From Sipunculus nudus (Eukaryota; Annelida; Sipuncula; Golfingiida; Sipunculidae): a stretch of 64,000 nucleotides of DNA. The stretch is from assembly GCA_026874595.1 (NCBI GenBank), contig CM049306.1, forward strand, positions 56,171,519 through 56,235,518, read 5' to 3'. The notes beneath the pieces were generated by a model that saw only the letters and a list, made by a program, of their open reading frames with translations, was not told where the DNA came from and searched no databases. Positions within the stretch are counted from its first letter, which is position 1. Every line of letters begins with the position of its first letter. This document shows, piece by piece, positions 11,501 to 23,550 of this stretch. A program made the position numbers and the translations under genes.

Positions 11501-14500
11501 AACAGATGGACACTGTGCAAACATGGTTGCAGGTGGCGCCACCTTTTGTTGTGTATGTTATAAAGCTATCCCAGGGCTACATTTGTGTAAAATTTTTTTC
11601 CGGATCGGTCAAATGGTTCCCGAGATATATGGGATTATGTGTGGAGCGTTAACGTGAATGTAGGTGGCGCCACCTGTCACAAAATCGAGAAAGCTATCTA
11701 GGATGTATATGCATGCTGATTTTTAAGTGAATTAGTCAAATCACTGCAGAGATATGAGTGATTTTAACCCCAGGCAGATGAACAGATGGACACTGTGCAA
11801 ACATGGTTGCAGGTGGCGCCACCTTTTGTTGTGTATGTAATAAAGCTATCCCAGGGCTACATTTGTGTAAAATTTTTTTCCGGATCGGTCAAACGGTTCC
11901 CGAGATATATGGGATTATGTGTGGAGCGTTAACGTGAATGTAGGTGGCGCCACCTGTCACAAAATCGAGAAAGCTATCTAGGATGTATATGCATGCCGAA
12001 TTTTAGGTGAATTAGTCAAACCACTGCAGAGATATGAGTGATATAACCCCAGGCAGATGAACAGATGGACACTGTGCAAACATGGTTGCAGGTGGCGCCA
12101 CCTTTTGTTGTGTATGTTATAAAGCTATCCCAGGGCTACATTTGTGTAAAATTTTTTTCCGGATCGGTCAAATGGTTCCCGAGATATATGGGATTATGTG
12201 TGGAGGGTTAACGTGAATGTAGGTGGCGCCACCTGTCACAAAATCGAGAAAGCTATCTAGGATGTATATGCATGCCGAATTTTAGGTGAATTAGTCAAAT
12301 CACTGCAGAGATATGAGTGATTTTAACCCCAGGCAGATGAACAGATGGACACTGTGCAAACATGGTTGCAGGTGGCGCCACCTTTTGTTGTGTATGTTAT
12401 AAAGCTTTCCCAGGGCTACATTTGTGTAAAAAATTTTTCCGGATCGGTCAAACGGTTCCCGAGATATATGGGTTTATGTGTGGAAACAGACGCACAAACG
12501 GACGCTGGGCAGAGATGAAAGGTCAGAGGTCAAGGTCACTTGGTTAGGCACCAGTTCACATGTGACCCGATAATTTGTGTAAGTTTCGGAAAAATCTGTC
12601 CAGTAGTCTCAGAGGAGTTCTCCGGAAACGAACGCGGCGGCGGCGGCGGAACCCGGTCAAAAACATAGTATCCGCAAAACTTCGTTTTGGCGGATACAAT
12701 TATAAGATTCATCTTGTTTATTGGACAGGTCTGTCAACAGAATGGGGTGGAGCGAGGGAGAAGGGGGGGGGGGTGAGAGAGAGGGAGGGGAGAGAGAGAG
12801 GGAGGGAGGGAGATAGAGAGAAAGAGAGAGAAAGGTTCTCTGTGGTAATTATTCCTGACAGCCTGACCCAGCTCACCCAGACAGAGGGAGCTGGCCAGGA
12901 GAGAAGGGATTACATAACAGCCTGGGGAGCTGAGGGCTAACTCTAGCACACTGCATACTGCCACTGTTTCAGGCTGGCTTGATGTAATCAATCCTTGACA
13001 TGGTGCTTGAAAACTTGAATAAAATCTACTGTTTTTTTATTATAAAAGATTAAATTCTCTTGTATTCACGCTGTGAAAATTAAATCGACAGTGCTTGAAA
13101 TGCCATGGTTGAATCTGAGCAAATTTAAGGTACTTAATTTTCAATCATGCTATTAACTTAAAAAATTACAAAACTTTTATCTAATTTTTGGTATACAAGT
13201 ATAACTATGTTCAATATACTTATATGCTTGAAATATGCTCTCTAGCTAAAAAAAGTTATAATATTAAGTGAGTAAATATATTTTCTGAGTTTTGAAAAAA
13301 CGCATTATGTTTTGGCGAAATTACACAATACTGACCTAATTTCTGGTATGTACATAGGAAATATACAGAGGAAGGGTAATTTTAAATATGATCAATATCA
13401 GATTGGTGGTTTTGATATTATGCAGTCTGCAAGTGTAAAATGAATTTTTAATGCAAAGTTGAGGTTTTTCCTTAATGTCTCGAAGGAACAGAGTCATAGT
13501 GACCCAATTTTTGGTAAGGTATGAGAATTTTGGGACATCTAACTGTATGCTGGGCTGGATGGACAGACAGCTGACGGACAAAGGGCCATCACTATAGCTC
13601 AGTTGACTTATAGTCAGCTGAGTGTAAAACAGAATGATTGATACTTACCTCATCTCTTTCCCTCTCATTTTCAGCTTGCAGTATCACAGTCCTAAAGCCA
13701 AAGTGAAGGTGATTCAATTGATAATAATAATAATAATTAAACTTATTCATTTTACATGGATTGTACAAAGATATTATAACTAATCAAGGCACTCTCCATG
13801 GCTCAGGTGATGGCTTTAGTAGTCTGCAGGGGAGGAGGAAACTAGAGAACCCATAGAAAACCACCAACCTTGGCAACTACAACCCACTCTCATAGCCACA
13901 CCTGGGATCTAACCCAGGTCACCAGCAGAGAGAGCTGAGCATTTTACCCCTCAACTGTCCAGGCCCAAATCATATCATATACAGATCAGATACCTGTCCA
14001 AATTTATCATCATATTACCGTAATGTCTACTTGAATTCGTACAGGAAAAAACTAGACATTTCTTGGCACCGCAGGTGCCAGAGTATCCCCAGACATAGTA
14101 GGCCCCCACCCCCTTTATAAATAGACCCCCATTTTTAGCAGCATATACTGACACTTGGCATATTCATTGTTTCTTCCATCTAACAATCCACAATCTTGTT
14201 AAAGATGTTGGTCCTGTGACCTTGATCTTTTTAAAGATGTGTCCTGTGACCTTGACCTGTGACCTCATGACCCCAAAATCAAATCTGGTCTTGCTTTTCC
14301 AATGGGACATATGCAAGTTAAGTTTGAAATCTATACATCAATAAAGCAGGAATTATCACCCAGAAACTAATTTTTGGACAGATGGCTCCTGTGACCTTCA
14401 CCTTTGACCTTGTGACCTCAAAATTGATAGTGTTCTTCCTCTCTTGGCAGGAGAACTATATGTGCAAGATGAAAGATCTGAGATGAAATGTTTGGATGAA

Positions 14501-17189
14501 AATGCATCCACATCTTTTTAAAGATGTGTCCTGTGACCTTGACCTTTGACCTCATCACCCCAAAATCAATTTGGGTCTTGCTTTTCCAATGGGACATATA
14601 CAAGTCAAGTTTGAAATCCATACATCAATAAAAGCAGGAATTATCATCCAGAAACTAATTTTTGGACAGATGGCTCCTGTGACCTTCACCTTTGACCTTG
14701 TGACCTCACAATTGATAGGGGTCTTCAACTCTTGGCAGGTGAACTATATATGCAAGAGGAAAGATCTGAGATGAATTGTTTGGCTGAAAATGCATCCACA
14801 ATCTTTTTAAAGAGGTTTCCTGTGACCTTGACCTTTGACCTCATGACCCAAAAATCAATTCAGGTCTTGCTTTTCCAATGGGTCAAATTCAAGTCAAGTT
14901 TGAAATCCATACATCAATAAAAGAAGGAATTATCATCCAGAAACTAATTTTTGGACAGATGGCTCCTGTGACCTTCACCTTTGACCTTGTGACCTCAAAA
15001 TTGATAGGGTTCTTCCTCTCTTGGCAGGTGAACTATATGTGCAAGATGAAAGATCTGAGATGAAATGTTTGGATGAAAATGCATCCACATCTTTTTAAAG
15101 GTGTGTCCTGTGACCTTGACCTTTGACCTCATAACCTCAAAATCAATTTGGGTCTTGCTTTTCCAATGGACATATACAAGTCAAGTTTGAAATCTATACA
15201 TCAGTAAAAGCAGGAATTATCATCCAGAAACTAAATTTTGGACTGATGGCTCCTGTGACCTTCACCTTTGACCTTGTGACTTCACAATTGATAGGGGTCT
15301 TCTACTCTTGGCAGGTGAACTATATGTGCAAGATGAAAGATCTGAGATGAATTGTTTGGCTGAAAATGCATCCACAATCTTTTTAAAAAGGTTTCCTGTG
15401 ACCTTGACCTTTGACCTCATGACCCCAAAATCAATTCAGGTCTTGCTTTTCCAAAGGGTCAAATACAAGTCGAGTTTGAAATCCATACATCAATAAAAGA
15501 AGGAATTATCATCCAGAAACTAATTTTTGGACAGATGGCTCCTGTGACCTTCACCTTTGACATTGTGACCTCAAAATTGATAGGGTTCTTCCTCTCTTGG
15601 CAGGTGAACTATATGTGCAAGATGAAAGATCTGAGATGAAATGTTTGGCTGAAAATGCATCCACATCTTTTTAAAGGTGTGTCCTGTGACCTTGACCTTT
15701 GACCTCATAACCTCAAAATCAATTTGGGTCTTGCTTTTCCAATGGGACATATACAAGTCAAGTTTGAAATCCATACATCAATAAAAGCAGGAATTATCAT
15801 CCAGAAACTAATTTTTGGACAGATGGCTCCTGTGACCTTCACCTTTGACCTTGTGACCTCAAAACTGATAGGGGTCTTCCTCTATTGGCAGATGACTTAC
15901 ATGTGCAAGATGAAAGGTCTGAGATGAAATTTTTGGCTGAAAATGCATCCACAATCTTTTTAAAGATGTGTCCTGTGACCTTAACCTTTGACCTCATGAC
16001 CCCAAAATCAATTGGAGTCTTGCTTTTTCAATGGGACATATATAAGTCAAGTTTGAAATCAATACATCAATAAAAGCAGGAATTATCATCCAGAAATTAA
16101 TTTTTGGACAGATAGCTCCTGTGGCCTTGACCTTTGACCTTGTGACCCCAAAATTTATATGGATCATCCACTACTGGCAAGTGAGCTATATATTCAAGAT
16201 GGAAGACCTAAGATGAAAGTTTGGCTTAAAATGCATCCACAGTATCTTTTAAAATGCCAGTCCAGTGACCTTGACCTTTGACCTCATGACCCTAAAACCT
16301 ATAGGGTTCTTACTTTAGTGGTGGGCCATACATAAGTCATGTTTGAAATCCATATGGCTATCAACACTGGAGATATCATAAGAGGTGTGTGATTTTCACC
16401 ATATATGGCAATATTCAAGGTCAAGGCCACTATCATGGGAAAGGTCATGACCCCAATTTAAATAAACATCATCCCATAACCCATACCTATGTATATACAT
16501 AATATAAAAGAAATCTGTCCATTAGTTTTTGACTTATAATGCTCACAGTACTGTAAGGTGGCAATTTTGGGGGTATTAAACGGCACAAAAACAAGTAAAG
16601 AATAATAGGTGGCGCCACCAGTTTCTGGAACATGACAACCCTATCCATGATCTTCCATCAACTTGATTTTGGGATAAATCCATGCAAGATTTCTTGAGAT
16701 ATTAAAGAATTTGTGTGATTTTCCCCAAAATTGGACCTATTCAAGGTCAAGGACACTCTCCTAGTAAAGGTCATGACCTCATTTTAAATAGGCGTCGTCC
16801 TCTCACCCATATCTATACATATACCAAGTTTGGTAAAGTTCCGTGAAATATTTTTTGGGTTATCGCGCCAACAAGATTTATATGCGGCGGCGGCGGCGGC
16901 GGCGGCGGGACCGGTATGAAAACATAGTATCCCCCGACTTTGTCTGGGGATACAATAATTATTTTTCTCAGTGTATGAATTATTGTATGTAAAATATGAA
17001 AAATTAGATTATTGCAGGAGAGAAGATCGTTTGACACCTGAGAACCGGCGATGGGCGATAATAGATGATGTACGGCAACTCCCATATTAATTATTATTTA
17101 ACACTTGTTCGGGAATATATGTGAGCGCTGCTGGTGACGAAAAAGATATCCATTTTATCCCGTAACTGGCATTTTATAAACCGGTGTGT

Positions 17190-17264
<75 letters not shown>

Positions 17265-20200
17265 AATATAAAGGGTTTTAGCCGCGCCGGTCGGGGGTAA
17301 CCGGGACGGCCTGTACTGCCGGCCATAACAAACTTAACATTCGTAACCCACAGACCGGCACAAAAGATCATAAAGATCGTCAAAAATCCAGCTACCGGCA
17401 AAAGAACTTCAGTAATTCAGTACCCCAAACTGTTAAATTTGTACCTTATTAGTATGTTAACAAATTTATTTGATCACGGCTGTGGTGCAAACAAAATTGA
17501 CAGGACTCACTGAGCACCTTAATATTACACATCAAATAAATTATTGGTAAACAAACAAGCAACGAAGTGTTTCACAGTTTGGACATGAAAGGAAAACATC
17601 ATTAGCCAGGGGTCTCTCACGGCCTACAGCGGTGCGTAGCATCATAAGTGGTAAGAAAATGGGCTATTGTTTTGTAATACTTCATGGCAACATTTTAATT
17701 CATTTACAAACATTACTTGTATGGATTGCAGAATACGCCCCAAAAAAATGGTAATGGTGATTTTCTTAGGGCGTTAATGAAATTTATTAGGGGTGCCACC
17801 TGGCGGCAAGTGAACTTATTACAGCCATGAATATGTAATCTCAGCAGATTTATTTATATAGTTCATTAAATTGTTTATTTTACCCGTTTGGTAATTCAGT
17901 GGAAAGAAATAAATGAAAAAAAATATATGTTTATCATATTTTTAAACACGGGTGGGGGAGTAACATAAAAGGGGGAAACAAAATTGGTAGGTTTGAACCA
18001 GGGGCACATAGTTCACACTAAAGCCGTTCATACGCCTTTATCCAAATAGCCACAGTAGCCAACAAATTACGCGGAAGTTTTTATTTGGGAGATTCTAATA
18101 AGATTTATACAGCGGGAAAAAAAATAAATTATTTCACGGACATAACTGGGATTTATCAAATTAAAACCCTTGAAGACAGCGGTATATCCTTTGTAGCTGC
18201 AGTTCAAAGCACTCTGACGATCTCCATTTAACCTTTGATGTCTTGTAGCACCAGGTCATGCCTGTGATCAGTGGTCCGTGCGAGGCTTGTCCCAAGTGGA
18301 TTACTAGTATATGATCATCAGCTAATGTGATTTTTATCCCACTTACAAATCCTTCTTATTATATTATTAAGTAAACAAAATATTATCGATTAAAACACAT
18401 TTTTTACCTCGAGTTCTATTGTTCAAATCACATTCTTGCTGTAACAAGTCTGAAGCAAAGGTGGCCCATCGGTATCAGTTAAGCGACAGTTTTCCCTATT
18501 TACATACATGAAGTCGCAAATCTGATAAAATTATTCCGATAAATTATCATATTACTTCCTCGCACTCAGACATAAAGATGCGTTGTTATCAGGTGAACAC
18601 CGTAGACATTTGATTCATCTCCGCGTGCAAAGCTGTTTTAATCAAAGCTACAATTTCTGTTCATACGGACCGCCGGTGGTCACCGGCCATAGCTAATATG
18701 GGCACAGTATGTTGGTGTACGAATTCATATATGTAATATAGAAAAATATGATTCAGGAAATTTATAGTGTGCGAACTAATGAAAGATACGAACTGATGTA
18801 GACATTACGGTAACTGCTGAAAAAAAAGCACTACAAGATTGAATATCAGCCTGTCACATGTCTTGTAACATCTGACCTAATTAAATTTGTGTGGATTTGG
18901 TCAAGAATTTAATTCAGGTGAGAAAGTCTATTGGTAAATATTTATGTACAATGAATTACATGAAAATCCATCAGATTTATGCTAAGTAATCTCATTTAAT
19001 ATGCACAGATTTTGCAGCACTGTCAGTATCTGTCTTACACTATGCCAATGAATCAAATGGGAAACTATGATCAAGGAAAACCCATCCTGGAACAAGCTGA
19101 GTAGACCAGTCCAAATTAAAGAACATGTAATATGCTGTTATATATAAATACCTCTGTATAAATACTTGAATACCTCTACAAGGTTTCTAAATTTGTGAAA
19201 GAAACAATTTTAGACTTCATTTTGAGGCATGTAAATAGGCATACAAGAATATCATTAAAGGGCTGATGGTTACTTTTATATATCAACTATTCTACAAAAA
19301 CTTTGTTAACTTTAAGTTTTACATTTTAACCTTACTTTTTATTGCCTGGTTGTGTAATTTGAAACACAAATCTCCGATCATCGACATCTGCTGGTTTTCC
19401 AACTGTGCCGTCTTCATTCAAGTCCAGAAGGAGGCTGCCTGCAACCTGCATTTGTACCAAATATAAATTGTAAGTTTCATAAATTAAACAAGTACCAAGA
19501 ATAATATATTAATATTTACAAAAACAAGTGCTCTTCTCACTTATATTCCTTGTGAGAACTGAAATGAATATATCTTGAAAATTATGCAAAACGATATTTT
19601 ATTTATCTTTACAATGAATAACAAAAGTGTTTGAGGGGATAAAATTGACATTTTGCTACTCTGTCTGAGATGATAATGAAAATCTGACCACAGCAACTCA
19701 CACGGCTATTAGATTACATTTTTTTTTATTTATTTATTTTGCTACAATATATTAATATATATGTCGAGGCCCAGATTAGAATCTGGCCAAATTTAAAACT
19801 GGGCCAGCCCAGATCAAAATTTTGATTTGGACCGGCCCAGATTAAAATTCTAATCTGGGCCAGACCAGTTTTAAACTGGGCCAGCCCAGATTAAAATTTT
19901 GATCTGGGCCAGTCCAGATTAAAATCCTGTGGTGAAGACTTCAGGATTTAAATCTGGTCTGGACTGATTTTAAACTGGGCTGGCCCAGATTAGAATTTTG
20001 ATCTGGACTGGTTAAGTTTATTATCCTGTGGTGGACTGATTTTAAACTGAGCTGGCCCAGATCAAAATTTTAATCTGGGCTAGTCAAGATTACAATCCTG
20101 TGGTGGACTGATTTTAAACTAGGCCTAACCAGATCAGAATCCTAATCTAATCTTAGGCTAGCTTGATTTTTATCATCTTAAATCAGAGAATACAGTAAAC

Positions 20201-23200
20201 ATTTATTCCAGATACAGCATTTTGAAGGGCACAAAACACATAATGAACAAGATGATTTAAAATGTTTTAGTGAGGAAAAAGCTAATGACCAAATGTGATG
20301 TGCTCCTTAGGTTTCATCTATTCTTCAAGCATACAAGTTCACATTTGAACTTCACCTAAATCAACTACCATTATTAATCACAGTTTAGAATATGTGTCAG
20401 TTCTGAGACATCTACTTGACTTAATATCAGAATTTTCAACTTAACTGAGATAATTTTCTGTTCTGAATATCAAAATTTCATGTGTAATATTAAATATATA
20501 TTTGCATAATTAAATATCAGCTTTACCCATTTATAACTGAACAAAAGTAATTTATCAGTCTTGATGCTCATTTGGGTGAGGAGCATGACATTGTGCTCTA
20601 GCATGGGGCTAGGGAGAGGTTTGTGATACCATTTCTGTAATTTTCAATAGCAGAAAATCCACAGCTGAGAACATGATATGATTGTTGTCATTTGTCAGTC
20701 TCAAAAATAGAGGTGAACATGAGTGAAAATTGGATTTAGAATTTTAATTCAGAGGGTGACAAACATGGTGGAGTTTTCACTTTGGAGTTAATAATTTAAA
20801 AAATACTAATCTATAAACTGATAACTAATGCAAATTGAAGATAGTTAAAAGCTGCAATACAAATATTCTCTACCTTCAATAGTTAAAATGCTGAGTTGGT
20901 GAATATTGTTCCCACTGTTCTATCTGAATAGATGTTTCAGGGCTTCTTTCCTTAATATGTAGTACGTTATAAGATGTCCAATGTTACAATAACTGCAAAT
21001 TTTTTAATGGGTGGGGGGGGGGGGGGATCACAGACATAAAAACCCAACTTATGATAAATGATAAATAACTTAACATAACAAATAAAATTTTGAATTTACA
21101 GGTCTTGGATCACAAGCTTAACATTGAGTAACATATATATTAATTATTATTGATTAAATTTTGTTTTAGTTTGTTGAATTAATGCCCATGTTCTGCAAGC
21201 TATATTTGTAGATTTTAGCTGTAAAATACCAATGTTTAACATGATTATCTTATAATTATATATTAGACATTTTACATGAGAGGTGAAATAACAAAATAAA
21301 TATGACAGGATCCAACAAATGATATTTTCATAGAATATGAAATAAATTCTTTAAATATTAATTATTATTGACTTACAGTCTGACAGTGTTTTACAAATTC
21401 TTTGAATTGATGAAAGGCCAGCTAGTTAAATATAGTGTAATTGAAGCCAGCCTAGGAGTAGATCAGGATTCTGATCTGGGCTTGTCCAGTTTAAAATCAG
21501 TCCACCACAGCACTGTTAACTTGACCGGCCCAGATCAAAATTCTAATCAGGGCTGGCCCAGTTTCAAATCAGTCCAGACCAGATTTAAATCCTGGAGTTT
21601 TCACCACAGGATTTTAATCGGGACCAGCCCAAATCAAAATTTTAATCTGGGCTGGCCCAGTTTAAAACTGGTCTGGCCCAGATTAGAATTTTAATCTGGG
21701 CCGGTCCAAATCAATATTTTGATCTGGGCTGGCCCAGTTTTAAATTGGGCCAGATTCTAATCTGGGCCTCGACATATATATTATAGACCATGTGATTGTC
21801 CCAACCTCATCTTTTGTCTGGCACATCAAATTGCCGCCCTGTGTAAAGAAGTAGCACCATTCCCACTTCGTGGCTATCAGGGCCTGCTTACTGCAAGAGA
21901 AAGAAACAGGTGAATGAAACATAAATTATAATAATTAAGTAAAGGCTCAGCAGTCTTAATACCTTTTCTTAGTGCCACTGAATGAGATTACTGATTAATA
22001 TGATGTGCTCTTTTTATGTTTTAAAGTAAACATGTTTCAGATTTCTTCAGGCGAGAAAGTGAATGTGTCAATACATTAATCTGGACGATTCTATCATATC
22101 AGCACTTGCTGTGTAAATTTCTAGTCTGAGATAAGACCATTTTCAGTGGGTCCTTGGAGAATTTTTAATTGCTCCTTGGGGAAAAAATGTCCATTTACTG
22201 GCCAATATTTTAGGGTCACAGAAACCTGGTAAGCTGTGCTTTTATTATTAATCAGTCACTGAACCCAGACCATTAACTGACATTGTCATTTCTCAAGTTG
22301 CCATTAGTGGTCTTATTCATTGTAGTACCAGTAGTATTTTTTATTAGATTGACAAGTGCAATTACACATATATAAATATACATATCAGTGCAACCAGCTC
22401 ATGAAACTATTAGTAACTTCATATTAAGAATAATAATAATAAGTGATTCGCATACAATAAACATGCAATTCCTTGCTCCTTATTTCATAACATCTGCATA
22501 AATATTTTGCTAGCTTTCTAGGATTATTTTCCTCACACAACCAGGATATTTTATCTGTTTTTGTTAAAGTAGCTATTGACCAGTTTTAACCAAAAATAAT
22601 AATATCTGATGTTTCTGTTCATACACAGGACAGTGAAATAGGAAGTGAACCTAATTTTCAATCCACTCAATACATAAAGAACAGGCTCTTTGTCTTTTTG
22701 ACCCTATTTTAAACTGAGCTAAAAAGGATCTTTCTTTTGAAGAAAGGTTTACATTTATATAGCTCCGAACTGATTGATTGTTTACAAAGCCAATAATTTC
22801 ATTTTGGTTTTGACACTAATTTTTCTCTCAATTCTACATTCGTAACATGTTCAATTTTATTGTATATTTTACTCATTACACATTCTGTTATATTGTCAAA
22901 ACATGTTTTACATCCACAATCTTCAAAAATGTCTTTGTACGTGGAACTAATTGTTAAAATAAAGCATAATCCTATAAATATATTTGTTTATATAATCTAT
23001 TGTCATCCACTTTGATAATCCTATTCAACAATCTCACCATATCCAATATAAATTGCTATTTACAGATTATCCAACCTACATCACCTAAAACATACTTCCA
23101 TCATTACCTTTATCCATAACTGATTTCCTAATCCAAGCTAAAAACCTGGTATTAACTTTTTCTCTGCAACCAATCCTGACTATATTATTTTGAATTTACT

Positions 23201-23508
23201 GTCCTCTAAGGGTGAGGTATTTAATTTTTATTAAGGTCTGATTGGTAAAAAAAGTGCCCCCTGTTGTCGGGATGAAACACTACCTTCTGAGTAATAAGTA
23301 ACCACTCTTCTGAGAAAGACTTGGATTGGGCGGGATGTAGGGCATATCCTGTGGTGGCTCTGCATAGTACAAGTGTTGTGATTGGCTCTCGATGCTGTCA
23401 ATCATTTCTACAGTCTTCTTCGTCTGTGTGGCCATCTCTCCTTGGACACTGTAACAAGAACAGCAAGAAATCTCATCTCAGCAACATATTAGTAATATAT
23501 CAATCACA

Positions 23509-23550
<42 letters not shown>

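Larger units (their letters stand above)
9815..13629 (+). mobile_element. Family D element, copy 1 (interrupted by family B)
   Basis: Left end AACAAGGGACCCAAGGGTC, a hairpin followed by GCTCAGCTG. Right end is the hairpin CTCAGTTGACTTATAGTCAGCTGAG-like, preceded by GGACAGACAG...GACGG. The body matches copy 2 at 43741-45384 in order, with GTCCTGTGTAT and CTGTCAACAGAATGGGGTGG landmarks. A family-B element (10548-12701) sits between them. It ends about 20 bp from exon 10 of APPL1. Confidence 0.75.
14018..18810. mobile_element. TIR DNA transposon remnant hosting a family A element
   Basis: Inverted ends CCGTAATGTCTAC at 14018 and GTAGACATTACGG ending 18810, followed inward by related ATTCGTAC/GTATC sequence. 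TA on each side is a possible target duplication. Removing the nested family-A copy (14051-16955) leaves about 1.9 kb with no long ORF, so it is a non-autonomous or decayed element. The TA repeat at 17190-17260 and a GC-rich patch near 17280 lie inside. Confidence 0.6.

Noticed and set aside
12575-12991. ORFs of 85-121 residues
   Set aside because: They cover the family B end, a CGG tract and a purine-rich tract. Arg/Glu-rich or Pro/Ser-rich low complexity only.
14418-16073. Several similar ~62-67 residue ORFs on both strands
   Set aside because: They are one 288-bp repeat unit read through repeatedly, with the same peptides recurring at 52675-53906. No start context, splice signal or family resemblance.
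17189-17401. ORF with an Ile-Tyr repeat
   Set aside because: Translation of a TA microsatellite.
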